A stretch of DNA of 7,149 nt, from NCBI GenBank assembly GCA_025450405.1, contig JANWHL010000285.1:1-7149 (forward strand), in the 5' to 3' direction. This stretch comes from Ktedonobacterales bacterium (GTDB lineage: Bacteria; Chloroflexota; Ktedonobacteria; Ktedonobacterales; JADMIN01). Shown in pieces: positions 1 through 6,623 of this stretch. The first letter of the stretch is position 1, and every line of letters starts with the position of its first letter. The position numbers and the translations under genes were made by a program. The notes under the pieces were generated by a model that made no database searches, was not told the DNA's origin, and worked only from the letters and a program-made list of their open reading frames with translations.

Positions 1-184
1 GCGCCTCGAATGGGCCGTGCTCGGGGCAGCGCTTGCGCATGTAGACCTGGTCGTCGCGCAGGATGATCTGGGCGTCGATCACCCGCCGGCACTCGGGACA
101 GATGCTGCGGGTCAGCTCGTAGAACACATAGTCGGCGTCCCGCTTCGCCCGGGGAGCCGGGGCATGGTTGACCACTTCGCTCAT
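1..184 (-). CDS. Radical SAM protein, MJ0619/Tes-like N-terminus (partial, cut by window edge)
   Basis: The first 61 residues can be read before the gene leaves the window; base 1 belongs to an incomplete codon. The peptide opens MSEVVNHAPAPRAKRDADYV and contains ELTRSICPEC at residues 23-32 and RKRCPEHG at 50-57, so Cys29, Cys32 and Cys53 are visible. This CPxC...CPEHG arrangement directly after a 'Y-LT-S-CP-C' segment is the N-terminal hallmark, as I know it, of the radical SAM group that includes archaeal MJ0619 and tetraether lipid synthase (Tes) and many uncharacterised bacterial relatives. The CxxxCxxC motif that binds the radical SAM cluster would lie outside the window, so the class is inferred from the N-terminus only. 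The start at 184 is supported by AGGAG at 196-200 and AAGGA at 189-193 on the minus strand. The substrate is unknown. Confidence 0.75.
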   Translation of the reverse strand, partial: MSEVVNHAPAPRAKRDADYVFYELTRSICPECRRVIDAQIILRDDQVYMRKRCPEHGPFEA

Positions 185-314
185 CCTGTCCTTGACTCCT
201 CTACCATCCCACGCCAGATCCAGCCGTACTCGCCGCGCCCCGGCCACGCCGACATCTGACGCACCCGGCGTACCACTGGTAATCGCGTTCCCAAAGCCCG
301 GCGCGGGCGCCGGA

Positions 315-328
315 CCAGGCATACCTGG
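315..328. promoter_or_regulatory. Inverted repeat, possible operator upstream of the radical SAM gene
   Basis: CCAGG-CATA-CCTGG is a perfect dyad with 5-base arms and a 4-base centre, about 130 bases upstream of the radical SAM start. It lies next to another perfect dyad at 298-313 with 7-base arms and a 2-base centre. Their closeness suggests a protein binding site more than an RNA hairpin, but short dyads arise often by chance in GC-rich DNA. Confidence 0.25.
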
Positions 329-607
329 CACGGGTTCTCGCGCCGCGGCCTCCGCTCGCAGCGTCAGTCAGGGGCACGATACGCGGCACGGGCCGGCCGG
401 GGTGACAATCTATACCATACCCGCCGGAAGTCCGCGCATTCCGTGGTCTCGATTACATATCGCGACGTGCCAGCGAGTGGCCCCGGTGCCCGGTCTGGGT
501 CCGCGCGCTTGTGTGGCCCAGATCACGGCGCGAGCGGCGTGCGCATGGTCGTGTGGATGAATGGCAGAGTGGGAGCGACGCGGGTATGGAGGACTGGAGG
601 CGGCACG

Positions 608-775
608 ATGGAGGGTGTGGGGGATCAACCTGGCCAGCCACGCGTCGGCGCGATCCGCTTCGCCGGACCCGACCGTCTCGCCGTCAACGAGACGGACGCC
701 CAAAGGCGCCGGAATATGCAAACGGGCATCCAGTTCGCCCTCCCCGCACCGCGCACGGAGAAGGGCCAGGGGTGA
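608..775 (+). CDS. Possible 55-residue small ORF with a good Shine-Dalgarno (doubtful)
   Basis: ATG at 608 follows GGAGG at 596-600 with a 7-base spacer, which is near ideal. The frame reads MEGVGDQPGQPRVGAIRFAG and ends IQFALPAPRTEKGQG at a TGA at 773-775. Third codon positions are mostly G or C, as expected of real genes here, but GC-rich noncoding DNA gives the same effect. Against it: the C-terminal third is simply a translation of the repeat-like element at 737-780, the frame contains the perfect hairpin at 673-695, and I recognise no family. It is more likely noncoding than a gene. Confidence 0.15.
   Translation: MEGVGDQPGQPRVGAIRFAGPDRLAVNETDAQRRRNMQTGIQFALPAPRTEKGQG
673..695. repeat. 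Perfect 8-base-stem hairpin, possible terminator without a T tract
   Basis: CCGTCTCG at 673-680 pairs exactly with CGAGACGG at 688-695 around a 7-base loop. It lies about 100 bases beyond the stop of the minus-strand membrane protein gene ending at 799. Read on that strand, the hairpin is not followed by a run of T, so an intrinsic terminator role is unproven. It could pause transcription or protect a 3' end. Confidence 0.35.
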
Positions 776-780
776 GGGTC
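737..780 (+). repeat. Degenerate copy of a GC-rich dispersed intergenic repeat
   Basis: The stretch begins CCCTCCCCGCACC, continues through CGCACGGAGAAGGGCC and ends AGGGGTGAGGGTC. I recall this layout (CCCTCTCC, a GC loop, GGAGAGGGGCCGGGGGTGAGGG) as a very common REP-like intergenic element across many bacterial genomes. Here the stem CCCTCCCC...GGAGAAGGG is imperfect, indicating a decayed copy. It lies 20-60 bases downstream of the minus-strand stop at 799, a typical place for such elements, and may stabilise that 3' end. Confidence 0.5.
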
Positions 781-798
781 CCAGCGACGCCACTGCGC

Positions 799-1323
799 TC
801 AGGTGCCACTGCGCAGGCGCCAGTAGCGCCACTTCAACTGGAGGATGCGGACCTGGGTGACGACCATCCGTGCCGGCTGGAAACCGTGCGTGGCCTGAAA
901 AGCGAACGGTCGTGAGGGCGACGAGCCCGACCGAGGCGCGTCACGCGGGGAATCCATTGGGCGCGGGCGCCAGCGTGGCCCTCCCTCGCCATGCGACGCG
1001 CCGCGCGTGCCAAAGCGGTCCATCCAGCCGACGATCAGCCCCGCCACCAGCAGGGCCAGCGCGACGAGGCCGAGGATGCCGGTGAGGAGACGCGGTCCAC
1101 TCAGATAAAAACTGGCGCCGGCGGCGAAGAACGCCAGGACCAGCCCGGCGATGAGCAAGGTCTCGGGAACCCCGGCGCGCCAGCTAAAGCTCGGCCAGCG
1201 TGGACCGCGGCGCGCCGCGGGACGATTGAAGGACCGGATACGGTCCGCGATGCCCTGCCGCGGCTCGGTGCGCTCCATATTGCGCAAGATCTCTTCGATT
1301 TCCCGCTCGTATTTATTGGGCAT
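799..1323 (-). CDS. Small two-helix membrane protein, function unknown
   Basis: This 174-residue protein opens MPNKYEREIEEILRNMERTE, an acidic and probably helical cytoplasmic segment. A basic stretch follows at residues 34-50, then two hydrophobic helices at about 54-74 (ETLLIAGLVLAFFAAGASFY) and 78-101 (LLTGILGLVALALLVAGLIV). From my memory of genomes, the opening is typical of uncharacterised Chloroflexota proteins. The tail after residue 102 is Pro/Arg/Ser-rich and looks unconserved; the last 30 or so residues may be an extension from a shifted or lost stop. An in-frame start further upstream at 1428 was rejected because a promoter (-10 at 1395-1400, -35 at 1418-1423) lies inside that extension. 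A G-rich run (GGGGG) about 9 bases before the chosen ATG is a weak ribosome binding site. No known domain is recognised. Confidence 0.7.
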   Translation of the reverse strand: MPNKYEREIEEILRNMERTEPRQGIADRIRSFNRPAARRGPRWPSFSWRAGVPETLLIAGLVLAFFAAGASFYLSGPRLLTGILGLVALALLVAGLIVGWMDRFGTRGASHGEGGPRWRPRPMDSPRDAPRSGSSPSRPFAFQATHGFQPARMVVTQVRILQLKWRYWRLRSGT

Positions 1324-1394
1324 TACCAGCACCCCCGCGGGATCATTGCGCCACATCCGCGGCAAACTGGCACGGAGTGGCGGGGCCTGGGGAA

Positions 1395-1423
1395 AGTATA
1401 GCCCACGCGCGACCCCTGGGCAA
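1395..1423 (-). promoter_or_regulatory. Promoter of the small two-helix membrane protein gene
   Basis: On the minus strand, TTGCCC (1418-1423) is followed after exactly 17 bases by TATACT (1395-1400). That is 4 of 6 matches to TTGACA and 5 of 6 to TATAAT at the optimal spacing. Transcription would begin near 1388 and give a leader of about 65 bases before the ATG at 1323. This supports the shorter start of that gene. Confidence 0.6.
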
Positions 1424-1555
1424 GCCATGGGGCCGCGCGTCCCTTACCGGCCCAGGCACCAGCGTCCCCAAACCCAACGGTGTGGGGTGGTCGCGCGTCA
1501 GCCATATGGGGACGCAAGAATAGTGCCATGGTCGCTTGGGTGCCTGCTCCATCAA

Positions 1556-1666
1556 TCACTGGGGCGTAAGCGCCAACGAGCCCTCGGGCCAGTATTGATG
1601 GACCCACGCCAGCGCGTGTGCCACGCCTTGTTCGACGGTGATCCGACTGGAATCAAGCACCAACAT
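1556..1666 (-). CDS. Possible 36-residue ORF or gene remnant after the DUF2085 stop (doubtful)
   Basis: The frame reads MLVLDSSRITVEQGVAHALA and ends WVHQYWPEGSLALTPQ. It is in the same frame as the DUF2085 gene and begins 7 codons after its TGA, so it could be reached by readthrough, or be a remnant of a longer protein. The composition is unusually protein-like for intergenic DNA (two Trp, His-Gln-Tyr-Trp-Pro-Glu, few Arg runs), while neighbouring noncoding frames are Arg/Pro-rich. However, no ribosome binding site precedes the ATG and I recognise no family. Confidence 0.2.
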   Translation of the reverse strand: MLVLDSSRITVEQGVAHALAWVHQYWPEGSLALTPQ

Positions 1667-1687
1667 GGGGGGCGTCGTCTGGGCGGA

Positions 1688-2551
1688 TCACGAGATCGGG
1701 AGCCCACCCATCCGCTGGAGGATGGACGTCTTGAGCAGCGAGAGCGCCAGCAGCTCCACCACGGCAAGAATCAGCGCCACCGTCAGGGCGGGCAGCAAGG
1801 CGCGCGCGCCCTCGATCCGGCCCGTGCGGCCGCTAATACCCAGCACAAACACCATGTTGATCAGCGTGAGCGCGGCCACCAGGCCCGCCGTGCTGAGCAG
1901 CGCGAGCGGATAGAGTAGCCACGACGCCTGCGAGGCCACCGCCAGAAACGCGATCAGCAGCACCGGGACCATCACCGCGAGCTGGCCAAAGCTCGCGAAC
2001 GCCGGGCGGTCGTCCTCACGCCGCCAGATCAGACTATTGGCGACCGGTAGCAGGAACGACGCCATCGCGGTCCCGGTCGCCAGACCGGTCCCGAGCCGGA
2101 GCAGGTTGTGGGGTTGATAGAGGTGGGGAAGCTGCAGGTCGCGGAAAAACGAGTTGAAGCCGTCTACGCCGAGCATAGCGACCGCGAGCACCAGGACGAC
2201 AGCCACCCCCACCGCCGGGAGCCGCATCACGCGCGTCCGCCCAGCCACCACCAGCACGAGCAGCGTGCTCGCGAAACCAAGATAGATGCCCGTGTTGCGC
2301 GCGCAGAGGGGCAGCTGCTGCCCGCCGGGGAAGAACGAGTGGCTGGGGAGCTGGGCGCAGATGCCGCCGTCCAGCACGCGCAGCCGATCCAGCAGTGTCC
2401 CACCGGGCAGAAAGACGAGGGCGGCCAGCGCGCCGATGTACGCGACCCCCAGACCGGCGAGCAGCCAATCCGGCGGCCAGCGGTGTCCCGACGCCGCGAC
2501 CAGCCCCGACGCCCCGATCGGCACTCCCTCGGCACCCGGCTCACTCCCCAT
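1688..2551 (-). CDS. DUF2085 family integral membrane protein
   Basis: This 287-residue protein has about seven hydrophobic segments, the first at about residues 29-48 and the last near 252-273. The DUF2085 signature lies at about residues 61-93: DGGICAQLPSHSFF, then QLPLCARNTGIYLGF, with Cys65, His71 and Cys83 visible. A second typical stretch, GVDGFNSFF at 128-136 and PHNLLRLGTGLATG at 147-160, confirms the family. As I know it, members usually read CARCTGIY; here the second Cys is Asn86. The family's function is unknown; the conserved Cys/His residues near the membrane suggest metal or redox chemistry, which is speculation. The ATG at 2551 follows a strong GGGGGAGGGG (2556-2565) at 4-base spacing. 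It starts 26 bases after the ccdA stop and is probably cotranscribed with ccdA. Confidence 0.85.
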   Translation of the reverse strand: MGSEPGAEGVPIGASGLVAASGHRWPPDWLLAGLGVAYIGALAALVFLPGGTLLDRLRVLDGGICAQLPSHSFFPGGQQLPLCARNTGIYLGFASTLLVLVVAGRTRVMRLPAVGVAVVLVLAVAMLGVDGFNSFFRDLQLPHLYQPHNLLRLGTGLATGTAMASFLLPVANSLIWRREDDRPAFASFGQLAVMVPVLLIAFLAVASQASWLLYPLALLSTAGLVAALTLINMVFVLGISGRTGRIEGARALLPALTVALILAVVELLALSLLKTSILQRMGGLPIS

Positions 2552-2577
2552 ACGACCCCTCCCCCGTCCCGCGCGGC

Positions 2578-3441
2578 CTACACCGGGAGCCGGAACCAGC
2601 TATTGACGACGAACAGCCAATTGAAGAAGACCACCACGCCAAGCGCGGCGAGCAGCACGCCCGAGACCCGCTCGATCGCCCCCAGGTACGGGGAGAGGCG
2701 GCGCAGCAGCGGCACTATGCGATCGAACGCGGCCCCCACAATCAGGAACGGCAGCCCCAGGCCGAGCGCGTAGACGGCGAGCAGGACCACGGCCGCATCC
2801 AGCGTGTGCGCCTGTGCCGCCAGCACCAGCAGACTGGCGAGGTATGGTCCGACACACGGCGCCCAGCCAAAGCCGAAGGCGACGCCCACCCCAAACGAGC
2901 TCGCGTAACCCGGCGCACCCACCTGTGGGTGAAAGCGGCGCTCGCGCTCGAGGCCGGGAACATGAATGATCCCGGCCACATGCAGGCCAAAGACGACGAG
3001 CGCCACGCCCGCCACCTGCCTGAGCAGCTCCTGGTGCGCCGTCAGCAGCGCGCCGAGCGCGCTGGCGCTGGCCCCCAGCGCGACGAAGACCAAGCCAAAC
3101 CCGGCGACGAAAGCGCAGGCATGGAGAAGCACGACCGCGCGGGCGGCCACAGCCTGGGCGGCTCTCGGCTGAGCGGACAGCGCCTGGGTCGCCACCGCTT
3201 GACTGGATGCCGCTTGGACCGCCGCCACCCCCGCACCGCCATCTCCGGCCACACGGCTGGTGCTGGCGCGGTCCCCCGGCACGCTTGCCGTCGTCCCGTC
3301 GGGCGACGATCCTCCGGATCGTGCCAGCCAGATGCCGGGGCCGGCGAGTTGGGCGAGGTAGACGGGGACCAGCGGCAGCACGCACGGCGAAACGAACGAG
3401 GCCAGGCCCGCCACGAACGCGTAGACCAGCGTCGCCGCCAT
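2578..3441 (-). CDS. ccdA: CcdA/DsbD-type transmembrane thiol-electron carrier with an Ala-rich insertion
   Basis: The family moves reducing equivalents from cytoplasmic thioredoxin across the membrane to extracytoplasmic thiol proteins, for example for cytochrome c maturation. The 287-residue protein shows both hallmark half-motifs: FVSPCVLPLVPVYLAQLAG at residues 16-34 (Cys20) and FGWAPCVGPYLASL at 191-204 (Cys196), the expected membrane cysteine pair. The segment LRQVAGVALVVFGLHVAGII at 140-159 and ERERRF at 165-170 are also typical. About six membrane helices are seen. An insertion of nearly 70 Ala/Gln/Ser-rich residues (about 36-103) separates helix 1 from helix 2. The ATG at 3441 was chosen over upstream codons because AAGGGGGGG (3447-3455) precedes it and the family motif starts soon after; the TATAAT at 3485-3490 also lies inside the longer frame. 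It is the first gene of a unit with the DUF2085 gene. No cytochrome c or thioredoxin gene is visible in the window to name its partner. Confidence 0.88.
   Translation of the reverse strand: MAATLVYAFVAGLASFVSPCVLPLVPVYLAQLAGPGIWLARSGGSSPDGTTASVPGDRASTSRVAGDGGAGVAAVQAASSQAVATQALSAQPRAAQAVAARAVVLLHACAFVAGFGLVFVALGASASALGALLTAHQELLRQVAGVALVVFGLHVAGIIHVPGLERERRFHPQVGAPGYASSFGVGVAFGFGWAPCVGPYLASLLVLAAQAHTLDAAVVLLAVYALGLGLPFLIVGAAFDRIVPLLRRLSPYLGAIERVSGVLLAALGVVVFFNWLFVVNSWFRLPV
3133..3336 (-). other. Low-complexity Ala/Gln/Ser insertion inside ccdA
   Basis: This DNA encodes residues 36-103 of the CcdA protein. The first part is Gly/Ser/Thr/Asp-rich (ARSGGSSPDGTTASVPGD). The second is a degenerate Ala-rich repeat (VQAASSQAVATQALSAQ, then AAQAVAARAV) with Gln and Ala at irregular short spacing. 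It lies in the loop between the first two membrane helices, where CcdA proteins usually have a short loop. The reading frame is intact across it, so the gene does not appear broken. Confidence 0.7.
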
Positions 3442-3484
3442 CGCGTCCCCCCCTTGCCGCGCATCCACCGTCCGCGCTGGTCGC

Positions 3485-3490
3485 ATTATA
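3485..3490 (-). promoter_or_regulatory. Perfect TATAAT -10 box of ccdA
   Basis: TATAAT on the minus strand is 43 bases upstream of the ccdA ATG. A start near 3478 would give a leader of about 37 bases ending in a good ribosome binding site. No recognisable -35 hexamer is present at 16-18 bases upstream, where the sequence is C/G-rich, so an activator may be needed or the match may be fortuitous. Confidence 0.5.
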
Positions 3491-3553
3491 CCGCGTCGCG
3501 CCACGGCCCCCCGCGCGGATGGGATGCGAATGGATCCCGATCGGCCCCATGTC

Positions 3554-3613
3554 CTCCCTCCGCGACCTCCGCGCCCCTCCGCGTCCCTCGGCGTCCCTCG
3601 GCGTCCCTCGGCG
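3554..3613 (-). repeat. Decamer array (GCGTCCCTCG-type units)
   Basis: Three exact copies of GCGTCCCTCG occupy 3581-3610. They are preceded by degenerate units GCGCCCCTCC (3571-3580) and GCGACCTCC (3562-3570), and followed by GCGGTT. On the minus strand this reads AACCGCCGAGGGACGCCGAG and onward. I recall this pattern (AACCGCAGAGGACGCAGAGG-like) as a widespread intergenic decamer repeat of unknown role in diverse bacteria. Confidence 0.7.
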
Positions 3614-3650
3614 GTTAGTCCATTCGCTCTCCGTCCCTCTGTGAGCCTCC

Positions 3651-3703
3651 AGTGGGGGACCCCAGCCCCCAGTGGGGGACCCCAGCCCCCAGTGGGGGAC
3701 CCC
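3651..3703. repeat. 20-base self-complementary tandem repeat, about 2.6 copies
   Basis: The unit AGTGGGGGACCCCAGCCCCC occurs exactly at 3651-3670 and 3671-3690, with a partial third copy from 3691 that diverges after 3703. Each unit contains TGGGG-GA-CCCCA, and each junction forms CCCCCA-G-TGGGGG, so alternative hairpins are possible on either strand. Runs of five G also allow intermolecular or multi-copy quadruplexes. It lies about 50-100 bases past the permease stop and could act as a transcription barrier before ccdA. Confidence 0.8.
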
Positions 3704-3756
3704 GCCTCTGTGTCCTCATTGTGAATCCCCCCGATCGCCCCGTGAACGTTCCCTCT

Positions 3757-5516
3757 TCACTCGCGGACGGTGGCCGCCAGGATCTCGGGCGCGCGCGCCA
3801 GCAGCCGCGGGGCAATCAGCCGGGTGACGATCTGGTGGAAGGCCACACCATACGCCACCGCCGCCGGCAGCGTGCCCACCAACCAGGTCGGCTCCGCCAG
3901 CACCAGCGGGATCAGCAGCGCCAGCACGACCGGCGCCAGCAGCACCGCCGTGAGGCCCAGCACCACGCTCGAGAGCACCGCTCGCAGGAAACCGTTCTCG
4001 GAGGACGTGCTGTTCTGCCCCGCGCGCATCTCGCGCACCCGGAACGGCAGCAGCACAGAGGAGACATTGCCGCAGGCCATCAGGACGAGGATGGCGGCCA
4101 GCCCCGCCGCCAGCGCCATCGGCACATAGACCCACCCGCCGCTGACGGCCGCCAGGATGAGCGCGAGCACCACCTGCGCCGAGAAGGTGACCGTGCCAAC
4201 GGTGAGATTCTTCCCAACGAAGACATCGAGCGGGCGCACCGGGAAGAGGAAGAGCATCTGCAAGCCCTGGCGCTCCAGACCCAGCGCGTTCAACGAGAGG
4301 TTGAGGGCGACGATGAGCGTCGGAATGGGGGCGAAGAGGACGGTGTTGGGCTGGAGATGGAAACCGCCCCGCGCGAACGATCCACCAGAGTCGACGAGCA
4401 CGACGAACACGAGCACGAAGAGCGAGCTGAGGAGCGACGCCTTCAGCTGTGGGTCGCGCCAGAGATAGCGCGCATCCTTGCCGGCGATGGCCAGCACGGG
4501 TCCCGAGAGCAGTCGGCGGCGGCGCGCGGCGTAAGCCTCCACCGCGGTGGCGCCGTTGACCCCAGGCACGTGGGAGCGGGCGGCGGCGGCGATCGCGGCG
4601 GCGTTCTCGGCGCGCCGGCGCGCGCGGCGTGAGGTGCCGCCCGCCGATTCGGGTGAGGTGACACTCCGCCGCAGGATCCAGCCCCAGAGAGCGAGGACAA
4701 CCAGCGCCAGGCCAGCCAGAGCCAGCAGCCAGGTGCCGGCGAGCGCATAGGAGCCAGCATCGGCGAGCGCAATGGCGCGCGCGGCCATGCCGGGCGGCGT
4801 GTACTGGAGGTATCGGTCCACCTGGATATTGGCCAGCGCCCGGGGATTGCTGGCGCGGAGGATGGGGTTGACGAGTTGGCCGAGGACGGAGAATGAGGCG
4901 CCGAGGAGGGCGAAGATGATGATCGAGACGTCGCGGAAGCGCCGGCTGCGCAGCAGGCCCATCAAGGCGGCGATCAGCAGCTGGCTGAGCGCGATGGTAT
5001 GCACATAGGCGAGCGCCAGCGCCGCCAGCGTGATGGCCAGCGCCGTGGGGGTGGCGTGCCAGCCAAAGGCGATGGGCACGTAGAATCCGATCAGCGCCAG
5101 CGTGCCCACATCCATGAACGTGGCGAGCACCAGCGCCGCCATCTGCTCCGCCAGCGTGACCGGATAGATCTGCAGCTTGGTGACGTCGAGCCCCTCGTTC
5201 AACGTGTACTGCAGCAGCGGCAGCGCGGCCCAGATGGCATAGAGGACCGTCAGGACGACGAAGAGCAACTGTACGGCGGTGGCGCGTGGGAGGTTGGTGT
5301 AGCCCACATAGCTGAGCACGCCCAGGCCACCGACGACCGGCAGCAGGAACAGGAGCAGCAGCACCAGCCCGATGATCCGCGCCACCCCACCGCGAGCGTA
5401 GCCGCGCAGAGTCAGCTTGCCGCGCACCCAGAGCAGGGTGAGGACATGCGCGGGATTGAAGAACGGGCGGCGCGCGTGGGCGGCCGTGTCCCCAGGGCCG
5501 TGGGCCGGCGCGCCGG

Positions 5517-5529
<13 letters not shown>
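3757..5529 (-). CDS. ABC transporter permease (ABC-2 type exporter-like)
   Basis: The 590-residue protein has about 12 hydrophobic segments in two halves separated by a charged cytoplasmic stretch at residues 290-345 (including SRRARRRAEN). The first half carries LPLLQYTLNEGLDVTKLQIY and then PVTLAEQM at about 103-130. The second half carries LNALGLERQGLQMLFLFPV at 413-431 followed by RPLDVFVGKNL. These two stretches resemble each other, as if a half-permease had been duplicated. The family pairs with the ATPase encoded just upstream to form a membrane export complex; the substrate cannot be told. The ATG at 5529 lies inside the last codons of the ATPase gene (13-base overlap), preceded by GAGGGGGGG. 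This overlap implies translational coupling. A periplasmic binding protein gene is absent, which fits export. Confidence 0.85.
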
Positions 5530-6416
<887 letters not shown>

Positions 6417-6570
6417 GGGGGTCTCCTTGCGCGGCATGGGCGATGTGAGATGCCGTCGGAACAGTTTCGGCTGGGCTCTGCGCGACGTCGCGCCGCACCT
6501 CGTGCCACGGGCTACTGACTAGCGATCCTCGTGCCAGTCCGTGCGGCACCCGCTCGTGACACCGGAAACG

Positions 6571-6606
6571 GCTGGCGCGCGCGGCCAGCATGCGGGGCCA
6601 GCCCCG
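6571..6606 (-). other. Two hairpins in the putative ABC operon leader
   Basis: GCTGGC (6571-6576) pairs with GCCAGC (6584-6589) around a 7-base loop, and CGGGGC (6593-6598) pairs with GCCCCG (6601-6606) across a 2-base centre. Both lie just downstream of the inferred ABC transcript start. They may stabilise or structure the leader. No riboswitch class is recognised. Confidence 0.3.
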
Positions 6607-6623
6607 GCGACCCTCACTCATGA

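Larger units (their letters stand above)
185..798. other. 614-base intergenic region with dyads and a hairpin; no convincing gene
   Basis: Several frames are open here on both strands, but none looks like a recognisable protein, and the open frames contradict each other. The region lies between the end of the small membrane protein gene and the start of the radical SAM gene, so it should hold the leader or promoter of the latter. I found no good paired -35/-10 for it; weak TATGGT/TATAGA-like hexamers lie at 409-419. Visible structure: a 7-base-arm dyad at 298-313 (CCGGCGC/GCGCCGG), a dyad CCAGG-CATA-CCTGG at 315-328, an 8-base-stem hairpin at 673-695 and a dispersed-repeat-like element at 737-780. 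A 55-codon frame with a good ribosome binding site (608-775) is listed separately at low confidence. Confidence 0.6.
1324..1687. other. 364-base intergenic region: promoter of the small membrane gene and 3' region of the DUF2085 gene
   Basis: The left part is the leader and promoter of the two-helix protein gene. The right part is the 3' region of the ccdA-DUF2085 unit. I saw no strong terminator; a 5-base-stem hairpin with a 3-base loop lies at 1614-1626 (GCGTG-TGC-CACGC) without a T tract. A 36-codon minus-strand frame at 1556-1666 is discussed separately. Confidence 0.5.
3442..3756. other. 315-base intergenic region: ccdA promoter and composite repeats
   Basis: Nearest ccdA is its leader and a perfect -10 box (3485-3490). 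From about 3554 to 3722 the sequence is almost entirely repeats: a 10-base array, then fragments of the same motif on both sides of a 20-base tandem repeat. An 8-base palindrome GAACGTTC (3744-3751) lies just past the permease stop. No coding frame is supported. Confidence 0.7.

Noticed and set aside
410..832. 140-codon open frame on the minus strand
   Set aside because: It overlaps the end of the small membrane protein gene, includes a translation of the repeat at 737-780, and has no ribosome binding site or known family.
1324..1428. 35-residue N-terminal extension of the small membrane protein (start at 1428)
   Set aside because: It would place the well-formed TTGCCC-17-TATACT promoter inside the gene; MPNKYEREIEE at 1323 is the family-like start.
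2395..3618. 407-codon open frame on the plus strand
   Set aside because: It is antisense to ccdA and the start of the DUF2085 gene. The product is Arg/His/Pro/Gln-rich with no domain, typical of a shadow frame in GC-rich DNA.
3651..3703. CRISPR array
   Set aside because: The 20-base copies are directly adjacent, with no unique spacers and no cas genes nearby.
3652..4632. 326-codon open frame on the plus strand
   Set aside because: It begins in the tandem repeat and runs antisense to the ABC permease; the product is Arg/Gln/His/Glu-rich with no recognisable fold.
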